Below, piece by piece: positions 1 through 11,300 of a DNA stretch of 64,000 nucleotides. Below the pieces are notes generated by a model. The model was not told where the DNA came from. It did no database searches and saw only the letters and a list, made by a program, of their open reading frames with translations. Both the position numbers and the translations under genes were made by a program. Where the stretch lies: assembly GCF_963678635.1 (NCBI RefSeq), contig NC_087068.1, positions 59,257,896 through 59,321,895 on the forward strand, written 5' to 3'. This DNA comes from Symsagittifera roscoffensis (lineage: Eukaryota; Xenacoelomorpha; Acoela; Convolutidae). Each line of letters opens with the position of its first letter. The first letter of the stretch is position 1.

Positions 1-204
1 ATAAAAAAATATCTCTAAACAGGCAAAACAAAGTGAAATAATCCCTTTGACAAATAATCCCATACTTTATAAGGTTTAAAAGACACCTTGAGAAACTTTT
101 TGGCAAGGCATGGGAGTAACACGTTCTCGCATCTGCTTCAAGACCGCTTGTAATTTTACTAACACTAGCCACCAATAAAGCAGCTGCAAAGTTTCAAAAA
201 TTGT

Positions 205-950
205 ACATTTTCTAAGGCCATATTTTTTTCAAAACGCAGGGATAGCCCCTTGCGCACGGAAGATTCGCATACTACATTTTTTATTCCGGTTCAACTCTTA
301 TTCTCCAATTTGGCAGCTGTTTTTCAGAAAAGTTTTAAAAAAATTAAAAATTAACCAAAATGTCAAAAAATGGGCTTGTTTGAGGCCATAACTTTTTTTC
401 TACCAAATTTAGGGAATAGCCGCTTGAGAAGGAGAGATCCGAACGATTATTTCTTTAGTTTAAAGGTTAATCTCAGATTTAAGCATTTATTATTTAAGAA
501 AATGAATAAATTCAAAATCAAAAAAGTCAAAAATCCCCCTACTGAAACTTTCGAAAGCCGTAGAACGTGGTGTAAACTGAAATGAGACTAGCAAAATATG
601 CAGGCACATAGAATAGCAGCCAGTTTTTCCAATGACACCATTGTTTTAAAAATTGGTTGTAGTTTTTGAGAAAAAATGAAATTTTTGCGAAAAGTTCAAA
701 AATTTTGCAAAGAGTCGCAAAAAAAATTAACAAATCCCATACATTATATATTTTCATAACACCTGTTGTTTTCAAACATGACCAAACGCTAAACAAAAAT
801 AAACCAGCACTATATGCTTTTAAATTACCTAACCTGAAATATAATGAAATTGAAATATACAAAAAGTGCCACTAATGAACACTTTTATTTGCGACTTAAG
901 TTGGAAAAAAATTGTTGTTAGTAATACACTTCGCTTCGCTTGTGTAAATA
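205..950 (-). repeat. Family A repeat, long variant, copy 1
   Basis: This segment matches 9,405-10,120 along its whole length with many substitutions. Shared landmarks include 'ctaaggccatat', 'ggaagattcgcata', 'tttggcag' and 'cttgtttgaggccata'. Its right end ('acttttatttgcgac', then a purine run, then 'gtaatacacttcgc') is the same right end seen in the short family A copies, so the long and short forms belong to one family. A third, shorter relative lies around 49,620-49,830. No transposase-like ORF is visible, which suggests a non-autonomous element. Confidence 0.6.
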
Positions 951-954
951 TTAA

Positions 955-1035
955 CTTCTGCTGAGGCGGATTCGATCCCACGGCCAAGAGATTTGGAGTC
1001 CCCTGTCCTCGCATCTCCGCTAAGAGCCCTTTCTA
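955..1035 (-). repeat. tRNA-like module of a family A copy
   Basis: On the minus strand this reads like a degenerate tRNA with a B-box-like 'gggatcgaatc' and an anticodon-arm region 'gactccaaatctc'. The same module occurs in family A copies near 10,520, 18,145 and 20,260. It lacks a matching acceptor stem, so it is a SINE-type relic and not a tRNA gene. Confidence 0.5.
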
Positions 1036-2144
1036 ATTTACTAACGATAGCCAAAAATAAAGCAGCTATATATGCTAATAAATTGCCAAAGAGATGCAGC
1101 AAATGGAGACACCAAATACAAATAGACGCATCTTTGCATAAAAAAATTAGAATACAACAAACTGAGTCATCAACACATACTTTGTATGTAATAATTGGAA
1201 AATAATACAGCCGAATTATGTATAAACTCTGCATTTCAAAAAAAAATCGCAAGATAAATTGAATTAAAAAATATCTGAAATCCCCTTTTTATTATTGTAC
1301 TGTAATTTGAAACAAATGGCTTTTTTTGGGTTCATTTACGACAACTCTCTCAACTTATTACTAATCGAATGTCAAAACACATGATATCAAAAGTCGTTAA
1401 GGTGCCACCAAAAGTAGTACTAATAGTACCAATTTTGCTGTTCAATAGCGGAGCTTGCCCTCCTTTTAAAAATGAAATGAAATGATTTTAAAGAGAAGTC
1501 ACAAGTCAAACCGCAAAAAAGTAAAAGCGAGTCAGACTAAATTTTTAAACTTTTCCGGAAAAAAAATTATCGCGATCTATTTAAGAGTCTGAACTACATT
1601 CATTGACCCCTCATCGCGATTAAGCTATAAAAAAAATCAAATAACTTGTTTTATGACTAACAATTTGTTGGGCCACATTAACACCCTTGTCAAAACCGCT
1701 TAGGGGGGAGGATGTTATCTCGGTTTTGATTCAGAGTTTTCAGCAATACAGAAACGAGCATTTTGCACGCAGCGCTGAGCATACTTTATTCAATTTAAAC
1801 TCTGCGGTGGTAATTGTAATTTGATCCAACTTTTTCCCATAAAATAGCCCAAATAAAGAAAGCTAGACCAAAACGTGTTTTTATTCCGCTGTGAATTGTG
1901 AAAACTTTAATACGAAACTCAAAATTAGGAACAAGAAATCATTTACGTTTTGTTCGCACCTTTTCCACTTTCGTTATTAGAGAAAATAATCAGCCTTCAA
2001 TTTGGAAAATGAATTTGAATTGAACTTGAAATCACAAAATCAAATGAGAGCAGGATCAAATTATGACTTTTTTCCTAAAAAAAAATCAGCACGGCCTAAC
2101 TATTCACTAAAACCATTGAGCCTCAAACATGCCAACTAGTTAAC

Positions 2145-2387
2145 CTGTCGGAGCTCTTGGCCTGTGTGATGCGAATGAGTGGAACTAGAAGAGCAGTGGA
2201 CATCTTGAGGAAGACGGCCTTGAGTTTGATGACACTGGAGGGGTCTCTCTTGATGAGAGTCTGCATGGAGGGGATGTACTGGTGCATTAGAGTGCCCCAC
2301 GCATAGGAGAGGTCCATGATACTCTCCACTGCAGACAGGTAGTCCTGCTTGACATTGATGATGCGCAACATCTGCGCCAACTGCTGC
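2145..2387 (-). CDS. WASHC5: WASHC5 exon 9
   Basis: Encodes residues about 535-616, with 'IINVKQDYL', '[13 protein letters not shown]' and '[14 protein letters not shown]' aligning to the strumpellin segment that follows 'FLADTR' in human. The acceptor is 'ggttgtag|gcagcag' and the donor 'cgacag|gttaac'. It ends in phase 2. The seven-exon-codon junction with exon 8 restores 'T-R-Q-Q-L'. Confidence 0.9.
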
Positions 2388-5300
2388 CTACAACCACACT
2401 AGCCTCACAATTAATAACACTATTTATCCACTAGGGAAAGGACAACTATCATCATAGCTGTCCAGCTTATACAGAAGCGCTGGTGAGCCTCATTATGAAT
2501 TACAAACAATTCTTGGCTCATTTTTCTTGACTCAGAATTGTTGCCTCAACGCACAATTGCATAGTAAGATCGTTTTAGAATATAACTCACACGACTTTTC
2601 AGAACTTATAGCCCCGGGTATTCCAAGGAAGTAACTTAGAGCTAAATATATAGACCTAATCGTGTTTCGTACGGACCTTTTTAGGTTTCCTTACATGATA
2701 GATGCAATGTTTCTTAAAGTTTTCCTAAACAATTTTAACATAGCCAACAGACAGTTAGAAAAGTGTAGACGAAATCAAGGATCTGTTCGAACACGTTGCA
2801 ACTTTCAAATTAAAAGAACTTAACCTGATTGAAAAAAAAAAACTGGAGCAATAGGAAATTTTTTCCACTCGGAATTCACAAAACTGAAGTCCAATTTTGA
2901 ATCTAGAACTAATTCACGTTCTCTTAATTGGAGAACGTAACTTGAATTCCTTTTAACAAAAGAAAAGGAGTGAACTCAAAAAGACATCAAATGTCAAAAG
3001 GCGAAAAATCATATTTGAGCCTGGAAAATTTTTCCTAAAAAAGAAAGCAAAAAAATCATCACGATCTTCATGAATGCCTTCGCTACATTGATTGACAATT
3101 GAAAATTCATGCCTGGTGTCATTGAGGAACTGTTTGACGTATAGGTTGGACTCCAACTGGTGGAACTCCTGCACCTCCTCCAGAGCCTGGCTGAGCTGCT
3201 GGATGTTCCTGCCTGCAGCCACCCACTCCTCGTGATTCAGAGCTGCTATCTGCGACTTCACCTTAAATACACACCTATAATTGCAAGCCAAGCTTAGTTA
3301 CTATTTTTCTCTTCCCATCTGATAGTCATTCAATGCATAGTCCGACACGATGAAATAAACAGGCTTAATTAACAAAAACTTCCCTCATGTAATTAGTGTT
3401 ATTTTTAAGATATACCAAATAAACCATTTTCAGCAAGGGCAAGCGACAGTGAAGGAGTTTCAAATGAGTTCGCAAGATCGAAGAGCATCTTGATACATTA
3501 TAGCCAAGAAGCACTAATTGCAACAAAACACTTCATTCGAAATGCGCCACTAGTTCTCCCCCAGAAAAACAACGTTAAACTCATGATACAACACAAACTA
3601 AGATTGGCAAGCTACCCTACAAAAAGAGGGGGTCCAAAAGTGCCGCCTTCCAGTGGTGGACATGACAGATGTACAAACAGCCGCAAATGGCACGTACCCT
3701 ACCTTCCCCAACAGGGGAGCGCAAAAAAGCACAAAAGAGAGGAAAAAAGCACAAAAGAGAGTCGAAATAATTTTGAAAACCAAGTCAACACATGGTTGAA
3801 AAATTTTCAAAAAAAACTCAAGGACAGCGAAAAAAATTTAGAACAATTTTCAACTTTCGATGAAAAAATATAACACGTTGAAGCGCTTTGCTCTTCAAGA
3901 ATTGTTTCATCTTTCAAACATTTTGCTTGAACTTTTGAAAACTGGATCAAAATGTAAACTTTTATTTCTAGGAAGTACATGCTTGAAGCAAGAAGCCATC
4001 CACATTTTTCGCAACATTTCGATAGTGGAGTTTGCCTTCGTTTTAACAAAGGAAATGAGCTGAACTTAAATCTAAAAACAAAAAATCACGACCTAGAAAA
4101 AAAAGGACAGTTGGAAAAGTGTTAAAGAAGCTAACTAGCAAACAATAAAAACACTCGCTTATTTTTGAAAAACGTCAACTTTTGAATTTCGTAAAATCAT
4201 ATATACCCCAAAAAACTCTTCAAATTTGAAAAGTTTATGATAGATACTTGTTTTGATAAAATTAACGCGATGTGAGAACACTGGATCGATAAGTATTTTA
4301 AAACTGCATCAAGAAGTAAGACAACTGGATCAATAAGTATTTTTATTTCACTGGGAACTCTAAAAATAACATCCACTTTCAAAATTAGAATTCGTTCAAA
4401 GTTTCCGTGGTCTCAAAATTTTGGCATTTCAATAGCGGAGTTTGCTTTTTTTTAACAAATGAAATCAATTGAACTTGAAAGAAAATCAAAAACCAAACAG
4501 CAAAAAAAAAAAATCAAATTTGAGCGTGAATAAAATTTATAGTATTTTTTCCTGAAAAAAGCGAGACCAATAACATATCTGTTACGACCAACATAAGTGA
4601 TTTAAGTACGTTCTTTGACACTTAACCACTTCACTTTTTTACACTTGAAAAAGTCGGAAAAAACCAGCGAAATTTTCATTCAATTAGCTTGATTAGCATT
4701 ATTTCTTTTTGAGGAAAACGAGCCGATTAGGACAACTGCCTAGGTTGAATAAGCAATGATACATAATTTACGCCGCCTAACTAAGCCGACAATAATTGAG
4801 CAGAAAACAGTAATGCCGAAAAAAATAGTCCAAAAAGAAATTAAAACTCTACACCCCAACACATTAAAAATTCTATACCCCCATAGATACATCTCTTTGA
4901 AGCTTAGTAAATTTCAACACAGGCGAAGTTGCACTTTGCACACAAGCAAAAATATGAACGATAACGCTACTGGGAAAAAATAATGAGTAAAACTTTGAGT
5001 CGGTCAACTAATTTTCTTAAGCGACGCACGCCAATTATGAGTTTACATAATTGCTAAGTGACGCAAGCCAATTATGACGCATTAGCAGTACCAATCAATT
5101 AAAAAAACAATTTAGCAACCAACAAGCCTCAATTTATAGAGCGGACGCATTTTAACTAGTATATGAAAAAATTCATCAAAAACATCCAACCCTGCCCAGA
5201 TTCGATCCCTCTTATTTTGTTGCGGGTCTCCTTCCCTACCTATACGCTATAGATCTAAGATACCTTGAAGCTAAAGAGCTATTTGTAAAAAAAATGATCT

Positions 5301-8300
5301 GTGTTAATGTCCTTAGCATTGGCTGTACTTAATAGCTGGTTATTGATCAAAATGAACACTTTTAAAATGAACACATTTTGTCGCAACAAAATTTGATTCG
5401 CAACAATAATTGTTAGGTTGGAAAAAAGGAGAATTTATACTATTACACAAGCTTTGCTTGCGTGAAAACAATTGTGAACAAGAGTGTTTTCATAACACTA
5501 GAGAGAACTGAATCAATTGGCAACTTTTTTGTTCCCCTGAGATATCTAAAAACTGAAATCCGCTTTCGTGAAAGTCGTTCACGTTTATCGCGCCATTTTT
5601 GCTTTCTCATTTAGGGAGCGTAATTCGCCTTCCTTTTGGTCATAGAATTTCAATTAAATTTAAAAATTCGAAAGGCAAACCGCAAAATATCGAATTTGGT
5701 CTAATCAAAATAAGACTTTTTCTAAAAAAAATTATCACGCCCTATATAAATGTCTTCACCGCATTCAATGACACTTAGAAACAAATGATAAAACTGAAAA
5801 ACCATATCAGAGTTGATAAATCCACAGCCAATAAAAAATTCGAATAAAAAGGGCATTTTAAAAGCCTGTTGTTGACAGAATCGAAGAGTTGGTCATATGG
5901 TTCAGCTGATTTTGTTAAACAAGTAGTTGGCCTGAAAAAAGTCCTATGTTCCAATTTGATAACGCTCTCTAATCATAGAGGTAATTATGTTTGCGCTCAA
6001 AGAACACATTAAATACTTGATAAAAAAGCACTTTTTAGAAAATCATTTTGAAAAATTTACATTCGCTTGCTGAAATGCTCCCAAATTTTTTTGATTCTCG
6101 ATTGAAAAAGTACCACTGACTACCTCAATAGATGGTCATGAGTTAATTCAAAACTATCACTGCAGGACGATTTGACCCATATTACAATATGTTTCAGGTT
6201 AAGCATCAAAATAGCAAGCTTAGATTTTTATTGAAGGATCCACAAAAACACAAATATTGCTTCTTTTCAATAAACTGGCCAGAGGCCTAATTCGGAGGCT
6301 AATTATTTCAGCCCCAACGCCACAAGTAGCATCAAAACGCCACCAGTAGCATTAAAACGCCACCAGTAGCATCAAAACGCCACCAGTAGCATTAAAATGC
6401 TATTACCACCATGGGTTTACAACCATCTGGTCATGTGATGGCAGGGGTGGGTTGTTACAGACACTGAAGTGACTGCCTATTAGAAGTGTACCTGTTTAAA
6501 CCACCCAGTGAGGTGTTCGTTCTTGTCTACTCTGGTGAGTGGCTTCACCCCACTGAACACGTCACTCAACTCATCCATCCTCCCCTCACACTCACTCCTC
6601 AGTCTAGTCCAGTGACTAATCTTCTCCGCCAACAACTGCTTGAACATTCGCTTCACCTAAACACAACACTCACTAGTTCAATTAACTCTCTTCACCCAAT
6701 AACTCATTTATCAATACAAAAGCAAACTTCATCCACCGCATATTTCAGAGCGTTTTAACCAATTGCCAAAACCAGGAAACTATTTTGAATCCACAAACGA
6801 CATGGGGAAAATAAAAATCTGAGTTTCAAACACTTGTCAAAATAATTTTGAACCCCAAAACGACTCGGAGCAAATGAAAACGACTCGGAGCAAAATGAAA
6901 ACGACTCAGAGCAAAAGAAAAAAGAAGCAGAGCTTTGCAAATTTTGGGCTGAGGAAAAACGAAAAAAAATAGTCAGATAAAACTGTGGCATTGTTGAAAA
7001 ACATCTACAAAAAATTATACAAGCAGTAATAAAAGTAGGTCTCTAACTGACATCTTAAACATGCCTGCACTGCATTAAAGTTCTCAGAAGATGCGCGATC
7101 AAGCCATTTAAAAATGATAACACTGTTTTCTGATTTACTTTTTACACGCGAAAAGATATTTAATTGAACACAACCAACAAACAAATGGAAAAGGGTCAAT
7201 GAACGCAATAAAACAAAAAAAACTATAATAATTATTTTTTAAATCAATTTTCGAATTTCAAAAAAAAATAGATGACCTTAAAGCTCCTTAAAATTCAAGA
7301 GCAAGTAATGATTGACACTTTCTCGATAAAATTAACCCAATTTGAGAAAATTGGATTTTTACGTACGAATATATATGGCCTTATAGCTCTTTGATTATCA
7401 AGACCAATTCATAATTGACATAACAATTCAGGATTGAGAAAAATGGATCAGTAGTTGAAGTTTTTATTCCCCTGGGAAATCTGAAAATTAAAAACCACTT
7501 TCAAAATTAGAAGTCGATCACGTTTTTTGTGAATTTTAAGCTCTTGCTTTTCGATAGTCGAGTTTGCTTTCCTTTCAAGCAAGGAATGAACTGACCTGAG
7601 TAAAATCAAACTCAAACCGCGAAAAATCAAATTTGCGCGCGACTTTCTCCTGAAAAAAAAACATCACGGCCTATACAAGGATCTTCACTAGGTGTATTCT
7701 ATCCTAATATGGAATGAAAAATCCAACTTTAGTCTTGAATAGCAAAACTTTCGTTAAGTACAGGAATCTACCCACTAACTTGGTGATTAAGAGTCTCAAG
7801 TTTTCACATCATTGCTAAGTGCTCTTGATAGCATTAAAGCACTAGCTACCAATCAAGCGGATACCCTTCCACACGTCTGGTCCAATTAAAAAATCATCAG
7901 TTCCTATAAAATTGAAAATCACTTCGTTCTTTACACTTAAAAACTAGCTCTGAACATTAAATGACATCTACGCGAGATTTGAATCTCAATCCTTGGACTA
8001 GTCGTCTTCCATATAGACATGTGCTACTTGGACTAGTCGTCTTCCATATAGACATGTGCTTTTCAAATAATGAATTTCAAATAATGTAAATAAAACTAAA
8101 GCTAAGTTTGGGAAAGCCACAGAGATTTAGCTGTAAAATGCATAAAAACTCAAATTTTGCATGTAATAATTTGAAATGTAAAAAACTAAAGGCAACTTCC
8201 ACCAATTTTGCATGCAACTAATTAAAATGTATAAAAACCATATTGCGCATAATTTATGCATTTCGAAAATCTCACGAAGTATATCGAGTTGGAATAATTT

Positions 8301-11300
8301 TTTTCCAGCTCAATTGACGAATTAAGAAAGCATCAACTGTGTTCATTTTAATACTAACCAAAATTCAAAGCACAATATTGTAGTGCTAATGAATCATACA
8401 GATTCAAAAATGCCACCAAAAAGTGAACTTTTACTGGTTTGATAGCACCCCGTCCATCAAAAGAAACAGCTACCTTGTCAAGTAATACAGGTTAGAAAGC
8501 AGTGAAATCAAAATTTTAACACAGAGGCGAAGCTGCGCTTCGCAAACATAAGCAAGGAAAATGCAAAAACAAAGTGAGTTACGGAAAAAATTTAAAACAA
8601 ACCTTGAAAAAAAGGTGTTTAGTTTAGGAGCATCACAATCTCACATCTCTACCACTACTGTTTGTAACTTTACTAAAACTAGCCACCAAAAAAGTAGCTA
8701 TAGTTTCTATCAATTTGCCAATATTATGCAGCAAAAATTCGACCAAAAAATAGAACTATTTAAATGTTCCAGATTTGAATATCCGACCTAATGATTAGGA
8801 GTCCCACGTCCTCGCATCTGCGCCACGGTAGCTTGGAAGTAAACTAGTGGCCCAGTTACAGCTGAACCTACCTGTTCTAATGTTTTTAACCATATATTGT
8901 ACTGATACGGAAATGCGTAAATTTCCAAATTTCAAAAAAATGGACTTTACGCTAAACCCTCTTCTTAAGTAGGGAATTAAACGCCTACTTTTTCTTTCGA
9001 TAGAAAATTTTTCCTCAGATTTGATTGGATAATTGGCGAAATAAATCAAAAAAATCCCAAAAATCGTTCAAAAGTTTGATTTTCCTAAATCCATAAAATT
9101 TTCTCTACTTAAGCATGGAAATGGCCTCTGCTTTCCACACTCTGATTTTTAGATTGAAGATTTCTGAAACCCTGATTTTTTAGATTGAATCCTCATTATC
9201 AGATTTAATCAGTAGTTTTCGAGAATAATGACAAAATTTCTAAAAGTAAAAGTTTCAAACAATAAGGAATTTTCCGGAAGTCCATCTCGGTTTTTCTACA
9301 AAAAAATAGGATTACGGGGGGAAAATATAAGCACCATGTTAGTTTAAATGAACTATCAACCTCAGAATCAGTAGGTTACTTTTTGAAGAAGAAAGAAGTT
9401 TCCAAAAAAGTTCAAAAATTCAAAAATTGGACATTTCCTAAGGCCATATTCTTTTTTTGAAAAGCAGGACATAGACGCTTGCACAAGGAAGATTCGCATA
9501 ACTGGTTTTATTCTTTCGGTTAAACCCTTCATCTGCGATTTGGCAGGGTAATTTTTGAGAAAAGACGTAAAACTTTTTAAAATTAACCAAAATCTCAAAA
9601 AATGGTCTTGTTTGAGGCCATACTTGTTTTCTATCTCGGATTTGTGCATTTAATATTTGAGAGAATGAGAAAAATTCACAACAAATATGCGAAAAATCCT
9701 CCTATTGAAAATTACGAAGGCCATAGAACGTGAAATAAAATGAAAAGAGACTAGCGAAACATCCAGGCACATAGAAGAGCAGCCGTTTTTTCATTTGGTC
9801 TCATCATTTTGAAAATTAGCTGTAGTTTTTGAGAAAAATTGAAAGTTCATAAAAGAGCTCAAAAATTTTCCAAAGCGAAAAAACGGAAAACAACAAATCC
9901 CATACATTTTCATGTTACATGTTTTTACAAACAGGAACTAACACTAGCCAAAAATAAAGCAAATAAAGCAGCAACATATGCCATTATATATTTTTTGCTT
10001 AAATAAGCTGAAAAAATGATAAAATTGGTTCATACCAAAAATTCAACCAAATGGGTACTTTTATTTGCAACTTGAGTTAGAAAAAAATATCTTCGTAATA
10101 ACACACGACACTTCGCTTTTGTTCAAATCTGTAGTTCATTATCTCAAGAACCTTGAAAAATCCTTATGCGGACGAAGAAGACTAAATGCGCGAAAACTTT
10201 CAACCAATAACACCTTCAAAGTTTCACTTAATTTCCCTTTTCATTCATTTCAGATTTTCAAATACAGAAATCTTATTGGTATTAAATATTTTAGCATTCG
10301 GTCATTCTGGCAGTGAAAATTCAGCACTGGACAAGCGCACTTACTATAAAATTTCAACAAGGGAGTGTCAAAGGCTTAGCACGCAAGCTAAGCTGCGCTT
10401 CGCAAACACTAGAGGGAAAACGACAAAAAAGCAGCTCTGTAAAGTGAAAAAATAAAAAGCAAGTCTCGAATTATTAAAACTTTTGCTACGTACCGGGTTC
10501 GTTTCGATGACCTCTAGATTTGGAGTCCCACGGCCTTCTCTCTCGGTCTTAGATGCTTAACGATCAATAAACACTATCCACAAAAAAGCAGAGAAGAGAC
10601 GCTTTGAAAATTCCATTGCTACAGATCGTGATTGTTTCAGAAGTGCCACCAATTGAGCGATTTTATTTGCGAGTTATATTGGAGGAAAAAGAAGATTCAA
10701 ACTAATACACTACGCTCGCTAGCTCGGCAGTGTCATAAATCTCAAAATCATTTGTGAACTCTTTGATTTTTTTTAGAATAAAAACTTTCCAAAAATGAGG
10801 TTGAAAGGCTGCTGTAAAATAAAGTTTGCTGGCGAAAAATGGATGTTGAATGGACTCAACAGATATAGCGTGAGTGTTTAGATAGCGAAAGGGTTTAATT
10901 GGTGAGCGGGATTGTTGCTAAATGCCGAACTGGCTCAAATGTTTCAAGTTCTGTTTGAAAAGAAGAAGAGTTTTGAACCTTGAGTTCCAGCTGGGCACTG
11001 TTCATGAGGAGTTCTAGCACAGCCTCGTGTGTGAAGTGTGAGTGTGTGGAGATGGTCTCCTGCACTGTCTTGTACTGCTTCATTCGGTTGGTTGCCTGTG
11101 CCATCTGAAACACACTCAACCATCTCCACTCATAACCCACATTCATTACTGGACCAAGCCACTCAACAGATTAGACTATTTATAACAACGGAAAGAACCA
11201 ACATACGAGCTGATATCATATTTTGACCTTTCATGATGCATATATTATCGACAAACTACAATCTAAATGTTGCGCAAAAAGTTATGAGTAATTGTATCAT

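Larger units (their letters stand above)
1..2144 (-). other. WASHC5 intron 9, left-edge part
   Basis: No exon is visible in this stretch; the next WASHC5 exon, which should encode the residues after '...QAKSSDR', must lie beyond the left edge, so the intron is at least 2.1 kb. It holds a long family A repeat (205-950), a tRNA-like segment (about 955-1,035) and family B fragments near 1,370-1,640 and 1,880-2,095. The short ORFs here have no recognisable protein and overlap the repeats. Confidence 0.5.
3262..6491 (-). other. WASHC5 intron 7
   Basis: No exon seen. Contents: decayed family B copies (about 3,880-4,100 and 4,110-4,640), a full family D copy (4,917-5,475), another family B fragment (about 5,490-5,790), and a 20-bp tandem repeat (6,317-6,396). 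A plus-strand ORF at 3,490-3,873 has no recognisable domain and low-complexity ends. Confidence 0.5.
6657..10978 (-). other. WASHC5 intron 6
   Basis: A 4.3-kb intron with no exon seen. It holds a 20-bp triple repeat (6,857-6,917), a family B copy (about 7,160-7,690), a 35-bp duplication (7,992-8,060) and family A copies at about 8,519-8,850, 9,405-10,120 (long form) and 10,379-10,735. ORFs here lie inside these repeats. Confidence 0.5.

Noticed and set aside
3490-3873. 127-codon plus-strand ORF in WASHC5 intron 7
   Set aside because: Low-complexity Lys/Glu tail from a short tandem repeat ('aagcacaaaagagag'), no domain and no splice context.
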